This document shows positions 55,323 through 62,377 of a DNA stretch of 64,000 nucleotides, piece by piece (the stretch's first letter is position 1; every line of letters begins with the position of its first letter). The stretch is taken from positions 124,001-188,000 of the forward strand of contig NZ_JAKZKV010000002.1 in NCBI RefSeq assembly GCF_022808675.1, in the 5' to 3' direction. The position numbers and the translations under genes are program-made. This DNA comes from Parabacteroides sp. FAFU027. Lineage in GTDB: Bacteria; Bacteroidota; Bacteroidia; Bacteroidales; UBA7332. The notes beneath the pieces are model-generated. The model was not told the DNA's origin. It saw only the letters and a program-made list of their open reading frames with translations, and made no database searches.

Positions 55323-56012
55323 ATGGCTTTTGTATTGGAACAAGTAGTCCCATGGGGTAGAAATCTGGAAGAATACCGGTCGATGTTCTCTCTTTCTAAA
55401 GCTGATTTGGATAAAAAGATAATTAGCTTCGGTGACGGTCCGGCGAGCTTCAATGCTGAAATGCACTCCTTAGGCAATCGAATCGTCTCTATTGACCCGA
55501 TTTATCAGTTTTCTGAAATTCAGCTTAAAACGCAGTTTGTAAAATCCAGGGAAATTGTACTGGAACAGACACGTAATAATACGGAGAACTTTATCTGGAA
55601 AAACATCAGAAGCATAGAAGAACTTGAGCACATCCGAAGCGGGGCAATGGACAGATTTCTTGAAGATTATCCATTGGGTAAACAACAAGGTCGATACATT
55701 CATCACGAATTGCCGGAGCAATTAAATATTCAGGATTCAACATTCGATATAGGGCTGAGTTCGCATTTTCTGGTCCTTTACGACCAGTTAGGATTAGACT
55801 TTCACATCAAATCGATTCAGGAAATGCTCAGGATTTGTAAAGAAATCCGGATATTTCCGTTACTCAATCTGGATGCTAAAAAGTCAACCGTTCTGGATGC
55901 TATTCTCGATTTCTTTTCAGAAGAATACGACACACGGATACAACCGGTGGATTACGAGTTCCAGAAAGGTGGAAACGAAATGTTGACTATCAGGAGAAAA
56001 CAACAGCAATAA
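55323..56012 (+). CDS. SAM-dependent methyltransferase-like protein inside the trp operon
   Basis: The product is 229 residues. A glycine-containing motif I-like segment, IISFGDGPASFNAEM (about 33-47), is followed by an acidic motif II, IVSIDPIY (about 54-61). The later SSHFLVLYDQLGLDFHIKSIQEMLRICK (about 145-172, read in parts) resembles motif IV onward of class I methyltransferases. I do not know a role for it in Trp synthesis. It lies 19 bp after trpE and 46 bp before trpG on the same strand, so it is transcribed with the operon. Base use is slightly more AT-rich than the trp genes, which suggests later insertion. Confidence 0.6.
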   Translation: MAFVLEQVVPWGRNLEEYRSMFSLSKADLDKKIISFGDGPASFNAEMHSLGNRIVSIDPIYQFSEIQLKTQFVKSREIVLEQTRNNTENFIWKNIRSIEELEHIRSGAMDRFLEDYPLGKQQGRYIHHELPEQLNIQDSTFDIGLSSHFLVLYDQLGLDFHIKSIQEMLRICKEIRIFPLLNLDAKKSTVLDAILDFFSEEYDTRIQPVDYEFQKGGNEMLTIRRKQQQ

Positions 56013-56058
56013 CTCAAAAGGAAACAGAATTTGTTCGTAAAAATAAAAACATAACAAC

Positions 56059-56625
56059 ATGAAGATATTAGTTTTTGATAATTACGATTCATTTACCTAC
56101 AATCTGGTACATGCGTTGAAGAGCTTCAACATCGCCGAGATTGAGGTATACAGAAATGATAAGATCGCACTCGAAGATGTCGCGAAATACGATAAGATCG
56201 TGCTCTCTCCCGGTCCGGGAATACCATCAGAAGCGGGTTTGCTGCTACCATTAATCAAGCAATATGCTCCGACCAAATGCATCCTGGGTATTTGCCTGGG
56301 ACATCAGGCAATCGGTGAAGCGTTTGGTGGCGAACTGATAAACCTGGAAGATGTTTACCACGGTGTGGCTACAAATGTTGACATTGTCGCGGAAGATATC
56401 CTATTCGCAGGTATGTCGAAACAGATTGAGGTAGGTCGTTACCACTCCTGGATTGTGAGCAACAATAATCTGCCGGACTGCTTCGAGGTAACAGCCGTAG
56501 ATGCAAATGGACAAATCATGGCCATGCACCATAAAGAGTATGACGTGCGCGGGGTACAATTCCATCCGGAATCGGTACTGACTCCGGAAGGATTAAAGAT
56601 GCTGAAAAACTGGATTGAGGCGTAG
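56059..56625 (+). CDS. trpG: Anthranilate synthase glutaminase component II
   Basis: TrpG is a class I glutamine amidotransferase giving ammonia to TrpE. The 188 residues contain the oxyanion motif LSPGPGIP (49-56), the nucleophile Cys79 in ICLGHQAIGEAFGG, and the His-Glu of GVQFHPESVLTPEG. It is not fused to trpD. The related PabA function is possible, but the operon setting decides for TrpG; it may serve both. Confidence 0.95.
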   Translation: MKILVFDNYDSFTYNLVHALKSFNIAEIEVYRNDKIALEDVAKYDKIVLSPGPGIPSEAGLLLPLIKQYAPTKCILGICLGHQAIGEAFGGELINLEDVYHGVATNVDIVAEDILFAGMSKQIEVGRYHSWIVSNNNLPDCFEVTAVDANGQIMAMHHKEYDVRGVQFHPESVLTPEGLKMLKNWIEA

Positions 56626-56635
56626 GACAACCCCA

Positions 56636-56768
56636 CCCCATCCCTCCCCGAAGGGAAGGGAGTCGAACTCTGCAAATTATTGATTTGCAACAACAATAAA
56701 TAAACCCATTAACTAAAAGCCCCTCCTTCGGAGGGTCCCGATAACTATCGGGAGGGGAGGTCTCTTTA
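56636..56768 (+). repeat. GC-rich hairpin repeats between trpG and trpD
   Basis: The interval holds CCCCACCCCATCCCTCCCCGA-type sequence in two parts, CCCTCCCCGAAGGGAAGGGA, and then CCCCTCCTTCGGAGGG plus TCCCGATAACTATCGGGA. The last unit matches the ric 3' repeat, and its tail GGGGAGGTCTCTTT runs directly into the trpD ATG, so it appears to supply a purine-rich Shine-Dalgarno sequence. Confidence 0.65.
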
Positions 56769-57763
56769 TGAAACAACTACTATACCATCTTTTCGACCAT
56801 AACACCCTTGACCGCGAACAGGCGCGTCAGGTACTGCTCCGCATGGCGAAAGGGGAATACAATGAAAGTCAGATTGCGGCGTTTATCACCGTCTTTCTGA
56901 TGCGGAGTATCAGCATCGAAGAGCTTTCGGGCTTCCGCGATGCATTGCTGGAAATGCGTGTGCCGGTTGACCTGGCGGAATACAATGCCGTGGACATCGT
57001 CGGCACCGGCGGTGACAACAAAAACACCTTCAACATCTCTACTGCTGCTTGTTTTACAGTTGCAGGAGCCGGTTACAACGTGGTGAAACACGGTAACTAC
57101 GGTGCAACCTCGGTAAGTGGCGCGTCAAACGTGATTGAACACCACGGTGTGAAATTCACCCAGGATATCGATGTGATGCGCCGTTCGCTGGATGAGTGTC
57201 ACATGGCTTATCTGCACGCTCCGTTTTTTAACCCGGCAATGAAAACCGTTGCTCCGGTGCGTAAGGCATTGGGGGTACGTACCTTCTTCAATATGCTGGG
57301 TCCGTTGGTCAATCCGTCTATGCCTAAACGTCAGGTATTGGGCGTATTCAACCTGAAACTGGCGCGTCTTTACCACTACCTGTACCAACAAACCGATACA
57401 CAGTTTACCATTGTGAACAGTCTGGACGGTTACGATGAAATCTCGTTGACTGACAATTTCAAAGTAATCAACCGTTCGGGTGAATGTGTCCTTACTCCGG
57501 AAGAGCTGGGCTTTACCCGTTGCTCCGAGCCGGATTTATTCGGGGGCGATACAGTGGAAGCTGCAGCTAAAATATTCGACAACGTTCTGGAAAACAAAGC
57601 TACCGAAGCACAAATCAATGCGGTGGTCATCAATGCTGCATATTCCATCCAGACCTGTGCGCCTGAAAAGAGCATCGAGGCCTGCATCGCCGAAGCGCGA
57701 GAATCGATTGAAAGTGGCAAAGCAAAAGCTGCCTTTAAAAAGTTTGTTGAGATTAATAGTTAA
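56768..57763 (+). CDS. trpD: Anthranilate phosphoribosyltransferase
   Basis: TrpD attaches phosphoribose from PRPP to anthranilate. The 331 residues have the glycine-rich PRPP loop VDIVGTGGDNKNTFNIST (about 77-94), the KHGNYGATSVSGASNVIEHHG segment in two parts (KHGNYGATS, SGASNVIEHHG), and FFNMLGPLVNPS. The start ATG follows a hairpin repeat with an unusually strong GGGGAGG sequence. The gap of 142 bp from trpG is the longest in the operon. Confidence 0.97.
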   Translation: MKQLLYHLFDHNTLDREQARQVLLRMAKGEYNESQIAAFITVFLMRSISIEELSGFRDALLEMRVPVDLAEYNAVDIVGTGGDNKNTFNISTAACFTVAGAGYNVVKHGNYGATSVSGASNVIEHHGVKFTQDIDVMRRSLDECHMAYLHAPFFNPAMKTVAPVRKALGVRTFFNMLGPLVNPSMPKRQVLGVFNLKLARLYHYLYQQTDTQFTIVNSLDGYDEISLTDNFKVINRSGECVLTPEELGFTRCSEPDLFGGDTVEAAAKIFDNVLENKATEAQINAVVINAAYSIQTCAPEKSIEACIAEARESIESGKAKAAFKKFVEINS

Positions 57764-57835
57764 ATGAATGCATAGTCGCTGAGTCTCCAGGTATTCCTTT
57801 GCATCTTCGCGACTTCGCGTTTAAAACAAAAGAGA
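57764..57835 (+). repeat. Short interspersed repeat between trpD and trpC
   Basis: CTTTGCATCTTCGCGACTTCGCGTTTAAAAC-type sequence (parts: CTTTGCATCTTCGCGACTTC, GCGTTTAAAAC). From memory such segments are scattered in Bacteroidetes intergenic DNA; only one clear copy was seen in this window. Confidence 0.4.
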
Positions 57836-58639
57836 ATGAACATCTTAGAAAAAATCATAGCCAATAAGCGCATCGAGATTGCGGCACACAAAGAGGTGCA
57901 ATCTCCTGCCGAATTAGCCAAATTGTGCGAAACGGCCCGCACCTGCTATTCGTTCAAACAAGCACTGACCAGCTCAGAAGTCAGTATCATTGCCGAGTTT
58001 AAGCGTAAATCCCCTTCCAAAGGCTTTATCAAGGAAGGTGCGAAAATAGAAGACATCGTGCCCGGATACGCTCAAAACGGAGCGGCAACCATCTCGGTAC
58101 TGACCGACATGAACTTCTTCGGCGGTGAGTTGAAGGATTTGCAGGAAGCCCGTAGATTGGTAGATTTACTTGGACTGAAAACTCCTCTTCTACGGAAAGA
58201 TTTTATTGTGGACGAATACCAGATTATGCAAGCCAAAGTGATGGGAGCCGATGTTATCTTGTTGATTGCAGCAGCACTTTCGGTTTTCGAAACCAAGACT
58301 CTTGCTAAAGCGGCTCACGCCCTTGGGTTGGAAGTATTGCTTGAAATTCACAATGATGCGGAACTTGGACACATCAACGAATTCGTTGACGTGGTGGGTG
58401 TAAACAACCGTAACCTTAGCACTTTCGTCACCGATATCCAGACTTCATTTGACCTGAGTGAAAAGATTCCTCACGGCATCGTGAGAATCTCAGAAAGTGG
58501 CATATCAGAGCCTGCAACTGTACGTGAGTTGCGTAATGCTGGTTTTGAAGGCTTCCTGATGGGAGAAAACTTTATGAAACAGGCTGACCCGGCTCAGGCA
58601 TTGGCTGACTTTATTGCTCAGGTAAAAGTAAAAAGATGA
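57836..58639 (+). CDS. trpC: Indole-3-glycerol-phosphate synthase
   Basis: TrpC closes the indole ring from CdRP with loss of CO2 and water. The 267 residues are a single-domain TIM barrel with the catalytic EFKRKSPSKG (about 53-62), the VLTDMNFFGGELKDL loop, LLRKDFIVDEYQ, and VGVNNRNLSTFVTD. It is not fused to trpF; instead its stop overlaps the trpF start by 4 bp. Confidence 0.97.
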   Translation: MNILEKIIANKRIEIAAHKEVQSPAELAKLCETARTCYSFKQALTSSEVSIIAEFKRKSPSKGFIKEGAKIEDIVPGYAQNGAATISVLTDMNFFGGELKDLQEARRLVDLLGLKTPLLRKDFIVDEYQIMQAKVMGADVILLIAAALSVFETKTLAKAAHALGLEVLLEIHNDAELGHINEFVDVVGVNNRNLSTFVTDIQTSFDLSEKIPHGIVRISESGISEPATVRELRNAGFEGFLMGENFMKQADPAQALADFIAQVKVKR

Positions 58640-59262
58640 AAATCAAAGTATGCGGGATGAAATATCCCGAAAACATATCGGAAGTCATTGCCCTGAAACC
58701 TGATATGATGGGATTTATCTTCTACCCCAAATCACCTCGTTATGCGGAGCCGTTGGATAAGGAGTTTATGCTTTCATTTCCCCGAAACGTGTTGAAAATC
58801 GGCGTATTTGTCAATGAAGAACTGGATGATATGCTGGAGGTGGTAAAGAAATACAACCTCAACGGTGTACAACTTCACGGGGCGGAATCGGAAGATATGT
58901 GCTACACCTTCAGACAAGCCGGCCTTTTGACTCTGAAAGCCTTTTCCATAGCTGAACCGGCTGATTTTGACAAAACGGAGGATTACGAAGGCACTTGCGA
59001 CCTTTACGTTTTCGACACTAAAACACCCCAACACGGCGGGTCGGGCAAGAAATTCGACTGGAGTATTCTTTCAGCTTATCAGGGCAATACCCCTTTTCTG
59101 CTGAGTGGCGGTATCGGTCCGGATGACGCAGAAGCCATCAAGGCGGTGAATCACCCGATGTTGCGCGGTGTGGACCTCAACAGCCGTTTCGAAACCGAAC
59201 CGGGGCGCAAGGATGCCTCTCGCTTAGAATCGTTTTTTCAGGAAATCGTAAATTGTAAATGA
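58636..59262 (+). CDS. trpF: Phosphoribosylanthranilate isomerase
   Basis: TrpF carries out the Amadori rearrangement of PRA to CdRP. The 208 residues show the family start KVCGMKYPENI with the catalytic Cys, FIFYPKSPRYA, VGVFVNE-like IGVFVNEELDD, GVQLHGAES and the C-terminal GVDLNSRFETEPGRKD with the catalytic Asp. The ATGA overlap with trpC indicates translational coupling. Confidence 0.96.
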   Translation: MKIKVCGMKYPENISEVIALKPDMMGFIFYPKSPRYAEPLDKEFMLSFPRNVLKIGVFVNEELDDMLEVVKKYNLNGVQLHGAESEDMCYTFRQAGLLTLKAFSIAEPADFDKTEDYEGTCDLYVFDTKTPQHGGSGKKFDWSILSAYQGNTPFLLSGGIGPDDAEAIKAVNHPMLRGVDLNSRFETEPGRKDASRLESFFQEIVNCK

Positions 59263-59282
59263 TTAAATAGTAAATCAAAGAT

Positions 59283-60056
59283 ATGAATCGCATTGAATCA
59301 TTATTCCAACAAAAACCGAAAGGAATCTTCTCGGTTTATTTCACTGCCGGATATCCGACATTTGACAGCACACGCGAAGTAATCCGCGAACTAGTAGCTC
59401 AGGGTACTGACCTGATTGAAGTGGGAATCCCCTTCTCTGACCCTATGGCAGACGGTCCGGTTATTCAAAAAAGCAGTACTGTTGCTCTTGAAAACGGCAT
59501 GACGTTGCGCAAACTTTTCGACCAACTGAGAGGCATCCGTGCCGAAATCCACATCCCGCTGGTGATGATGGGTTACCTCAACCCGGTTATGCAGATGGGT
59601 ATCGAAGAATTCTGCAAAAACTGCCACGAAGTGGGAATCGATGGTGTCATTATCCCAGACCTTCCCTTCAACGACTATATGGCTAATTATAAACCGATTG
59701 CCGACAAATACGGCGTGAAGTTTATCATGCTGATTACGCCTGAAACTTCGGAGGAGCGCATCCGCCTGATTGATAAAAACACATCAGGATTCATCTACAT
59801 GGTTTCATCGGCTTCAACCACCGGAGCTCAAAGCTCATTCGGTGATGAGAAACAAGATTACTTCCGCCGCATTGATGCTATGGGACTGAAGAATCCTCGT
59901 CTGATTGGCTTCGGCATTTCCAACAAAGCAACACTGGAGGCCGCTCAATCAAATGCCAGCGGCGCTATCATCGGTAGCGCATTCATCAACTGTATTGCCC
60001 AGACCAACAGCGTCAAAGAGGCTGTTTCATTGTTAATGGAGAAGATGAAAAGCTGA
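59283..60056 (+). CDS. trpA: Tryptophan synthase alpha chain
   Basis: TrpA cleaves indole-3-glycerol phosphate to indole, which channels to TrpB. The 257 residues contain the catalytic Glu in DLIEVGIPFSDPMADGPVIQ (in E. coli Glu49), the loop-2 Asp, PDLPFNDY and the phosphate-binding IGFGISNKATL. It is the last gene of the operon, with a strong terminator after it. Confidence 0.97.
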   Translation: MNRIESLFQQKPKGIFSVYFTAGYPTFDSTREVIRELVAQGTDLIEVGIPFSDPMADGPVIQKSSTVALENGMTLRKLFDQLRGIRAEIHIPLVMMGYLNPVMQMGIEEFCKNCHEVGIDGVIIPDLPFNDYMANYKPIADKYGVKFIMLITPETSEERIRLIDKNTSGFIYMVSSASTTGAQSSFGDEKQDYFRRIDAMGLKNPRLIGFGISNKATLEAAQSNASGAIIGSAFINCIAQTNSVKEAVSLLMEKMKS

Positions 60057-60081
60057 TTTTGTATTCTCACAAAACATCTAT

Positions 60082-60132
60082 AAAGCAAGAAGAGGATTTC
60101 GTTGAAAAACGGGATCCTTTTCTTGCTTTATG
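60082..60132 (+). terminator. trp operon terminator
   Basis: AAAGCAAGAAGAGGAT pairs with ATCCTTTTCTTGCTTT around a loop of about 16 nt, 25 bp after the trpA stop. Confidence 0.75.
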
Positions 60133-60228
60133 ACAATAGTTTAATCTGGATTTCGTTAAACATATAATAACAACATAGGCTGCAAAAACTATTTGTAAAA
60201 CATAAAATAAAGCCCTTACAAAAGTCTT

Positions 60229-60257
60229 GTTTATTAAATCACACGACTTATATTTGC
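60229..60257 (+). promoter_or_regulatory. Promoter of the small unknown gene
   Basis: TTG (about 60228-60230) and TATATTTG (about 60250-60257) match the Bacteroidetes consensus. The leader to the next ATG is about 125 nt and can fold, with CATACTCTTCT against AGAAAGAGAG. Confidence 0.5.
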
Positions 60258-60383
60258 ATTCGCTAAAGCGTTGAAAAAACATACTCTTCTAAATAAGAAA
60301 GAGAGTTTTTGCGTTTCAATGCTCTGACAACTGATGATGATGAACCTTTCAATATTTACCTAAACGTAAAATCTTTTAGTACG

Positions 60384-60749
60384 ATGATGACACGCAGAGA
60401 ATTGAACCAGTACAACATGCAGCAGAAGCTTGCAGCATTCCTAAATCGCAATCTGGATAAGATTAAGGATAATCCGTCTATTATTGCCGGTTTGCACAAA
60501 TTATCCGTGTATAACTTTGATATTTATGCATTGGAGAACACGCATGCAGGAAATGAAAGTGCCTGGGAAAAAGCGCTTAAGATTAAAAGAATGATTAAAG
60601 ACTGCCGCATACTGCTGAGTGAATGCATGGATATGCTGATGTTGCCATTCCAGATTACACACCCCGATTTCTACAAAGAATATGTAAACAACCGGGTGGT
60701 TGCACACCAAACGCATCATATTCATTCGATGCAGACAGTTGCCGTTTAA
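60384..60749 (+). CDS. Protein of unknown function
   Basis: The start is uncertain. The ATG at 60384 (or 60387) gives about 121 residues (MMTRRELNQYNMQQKL); a TTG at 60309 would give 146. The sequence is helical and without a signal: NMQQKLAAFLNRNLDKI, KALKIKRMIKDCRILLSECM, and a His-rich end HQTHHIHSMQT. I recognise no family. It follows the trp operon but has its own promoter. Confidence 0.55.
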   Translation: MMTRRELNQYNMQQKLAAFLNRNLDKIKDNPSIIAGLHKLSVYNFDIYALENTHAGNESAWEKALKIKRMIKDCRILLSECMDMLMLPFQITHPDFYKEYVNNRVVAHQTHHIHSMQTVAV

Positions 60750-60754
60750 GCATA

Positions 60755-61034
60755 TAATATTTTCAGGAGATGCACAAGGCGTCTCCTGGAAACTCTACTG
60801 AGTATTTTTTGAATATCTTTCCGGAATTATTGACATGATGAACCTTGCTCTTTGTGTCTCTTTCAGGGCTATACCTACGCTTTTCAATACCTTTTTTCTT
60901 CCTCTTCGAATATTCCTAACAACAGAATATAATCCAACGTTTTTTGCGAAAGTATTTTTCCGCTTGTAACGTATTCATTAGTTACAATTATAAAGCAATA
61001 AACCGTTTCTATAGTGGCTCTCAGAGGTACTCAA
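60755..61034. other. Intergenic region
   Basis: A 280-bp stretch without a convincing gene between convergent transcripts. GAGATGCACAAGGCGTCTCC near 60767-60787 may form a small terminator for the gene before it. Confidence 0.4.
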
Positions 61035-61035
61035 C

Positions 61036-61083
61036 AATGAAAGGGATATCTACGATCATCTGCTCGTAATATCCCTTTCATTA
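61036..61083 (-). terminator. Terminator after the GNAT-like gene
   Basis: AATGAAAGGGATAT pairs with ATATCCCTTTCATT around a roughly 19-nt loop, just beyond the stop at 61101. Confidence 0.75.
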
Positions 61084-61100
61084 TTCTATGTATATTCCGA

Positions 61101-62231
61101 TTATAATTCCCTGATAAAAGCCCAACGGCGTTTATGAACTTTACTCTCAAAGTATTCCCATTGAGCCAGCGCCTTATCGTTGTCAGCCAACATGGGGTTA
61201 CTTTCGGCATATTTAACACCATGCTTCCGGCAATTCACATGGATATCATTCATGATTATGGAATTGACCCCCTTATTCTGGTAATCGGGCCGGACCCCAA
61301 TCAGTAGCAGGTCAATTACCGGATTCTTCATTTTTAAGTCCTTCAGCAGGTAAATGAATCCGAACGGAAAGAGTTTTCCCTGCATTTTCTGAAGCGCTTT
61401 GGATAAGGAGGGCATTACCACCCCCAATCCGATGAGCTCATCGCTTTCATCTACGACCAGGGTCAGGAAGTCCAGATTCAGCATCGAGATATACATCTTG
61501 ATGTAATAGTCGATCTGTTTCTCGCTAAGGGGAGTGGAACCGTACAGCGGGCTGTAACACACGTTGATCAGTTCAAAAAACTTCTTGCCATATCCTTCTT
61601 TGATCAGTTGTCTGGTACTTGAAAACTTCAGGACGCGCAGGTTGAATTTTTTCGTAACAATGTCAGCTATCCTGTTGAGTTTCTCGTGAAGAGTTTCGGG
61701 GATGGTGATTAAATGTTCCAGCCATTCCGCATCTTTGCGGTAGCCGCGCTTTTCCAAATGCACCGGGTAATAAGGATAATTGTAGATGGTGGCCATTGTG
61801 CCAAGTTGATCGTAACCCTCTACCAACATGCCTTCCTGATCGAGATCGGTAAAGCCGAGCGGACCATGGATATGAGTCATTCCTTTGGCTTTTACCCACT
61901 CTTCGGCGGTTTTGAGCAGCGCGGATGAAACCTCTTCGTCATCAATGAAATCTATAAAGCCGAAGCGGCCGTTCTTTTCATTCCACTTTTCATTCGCCCG
62001 ATGGTTAATCATCGCCGCAATACGACCGACGATTTTCTCTTCCTTATAGGCCATAAAGCATTGGGCTTCACAAAATTCAAAGGCGGGATTCTTCTTTGGG
62101 TCGAGAGTTCCCATTTCGTCCATATAAAGCGGAGGAATGGCGTAAGGGTTATTTTTATAGAGATCAATTCTGAATTTGACAAATTGCTTCAGCTCTTTTT
62201 TGCTGTTTACCGGACGTATTTCTAAGGCCAT
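61101..62231 (-). CDS. GNAT-superfamily acyltransferase-like protein
   Basis: From the ATG at 62231 (MALEIRPVNSKKELKQF) the product is 376 residues; the frame continues 15 codons upstream but without support. An N-terminal GNAT-like half holds FKFRIDLY-type sequence (VKFRIDLYKNNPYAIPPL), CQCF-like AQCFMAYKEEKIVGRIAAMIN and GFIDFIDDEEVSSAL. A second half has LIGLGVVMPSLSKAL and IGVRPDYQNKGVNSIIMNDI, the acetyl-CoA-binding loop (Q/R-x-x-G-x-G/A variant). It is a cytosolic two-lobed GNAT of unknown substrate that is common in Bacteroidetes. Confidence 0.75.
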   Translation of the reverse strand: MALEIRPVNSKKELKQFVKFRIDLYKNNPYAIPPLYMDEMGTLDPKKNPAFEFCEAQCFMAYKEEKIVGRIAAMINHRANEKWNEKNGRFGFIDFIDDEEVSSALLKTAEEWVKAKGMTHIHGPLGFTDLDQEGMLVEGYDQLGTMATIYNYPYYPVHLEKRGYRKDAEWLEHLITIPETLHEKLNRIADIVTKKFNLRVLKFSSTRQLIKEGYGKKFFELINVCYSPLYGSTPLSEKQIDYYIKMYISMLNLDFLTLVVDESDELIGLGVVMPSLSKALQKMQGKLFPFGFIYLLKDLKMKNPVIDLLLIGVRPDYQNKGVNSIIMNDIHVNCRKHGVKYAESNPMLADNDKALAQWEYFESKVHKRRWAFIREL

Positions 62232-62305
62232 GAATGATTGTTTAAGGTGTAAAAGTAGCCTTTTTGTTCTAATCAAAAAGCATTTTTCTCCTTTTACCGG
62301 AAAAC

Positions 62306-62353
62306 AAAAAGCTCCGAAAGCTGGACGAATCCTGACTTAACGGAGCTTTTTAC
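62306..62353 (-). terminator. Terminator after the outer-membrane protein gene
   Basis: AAAAAGCTCCG (62306-62316) pairs with CGGAGCTTTT (62341-62350). It has A/T runs on both sides, so it works for the minus strand. Confidence 0.75.
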
Positions 62354-62377
62354 TCTCAAAACAATAAAACTATGTGG

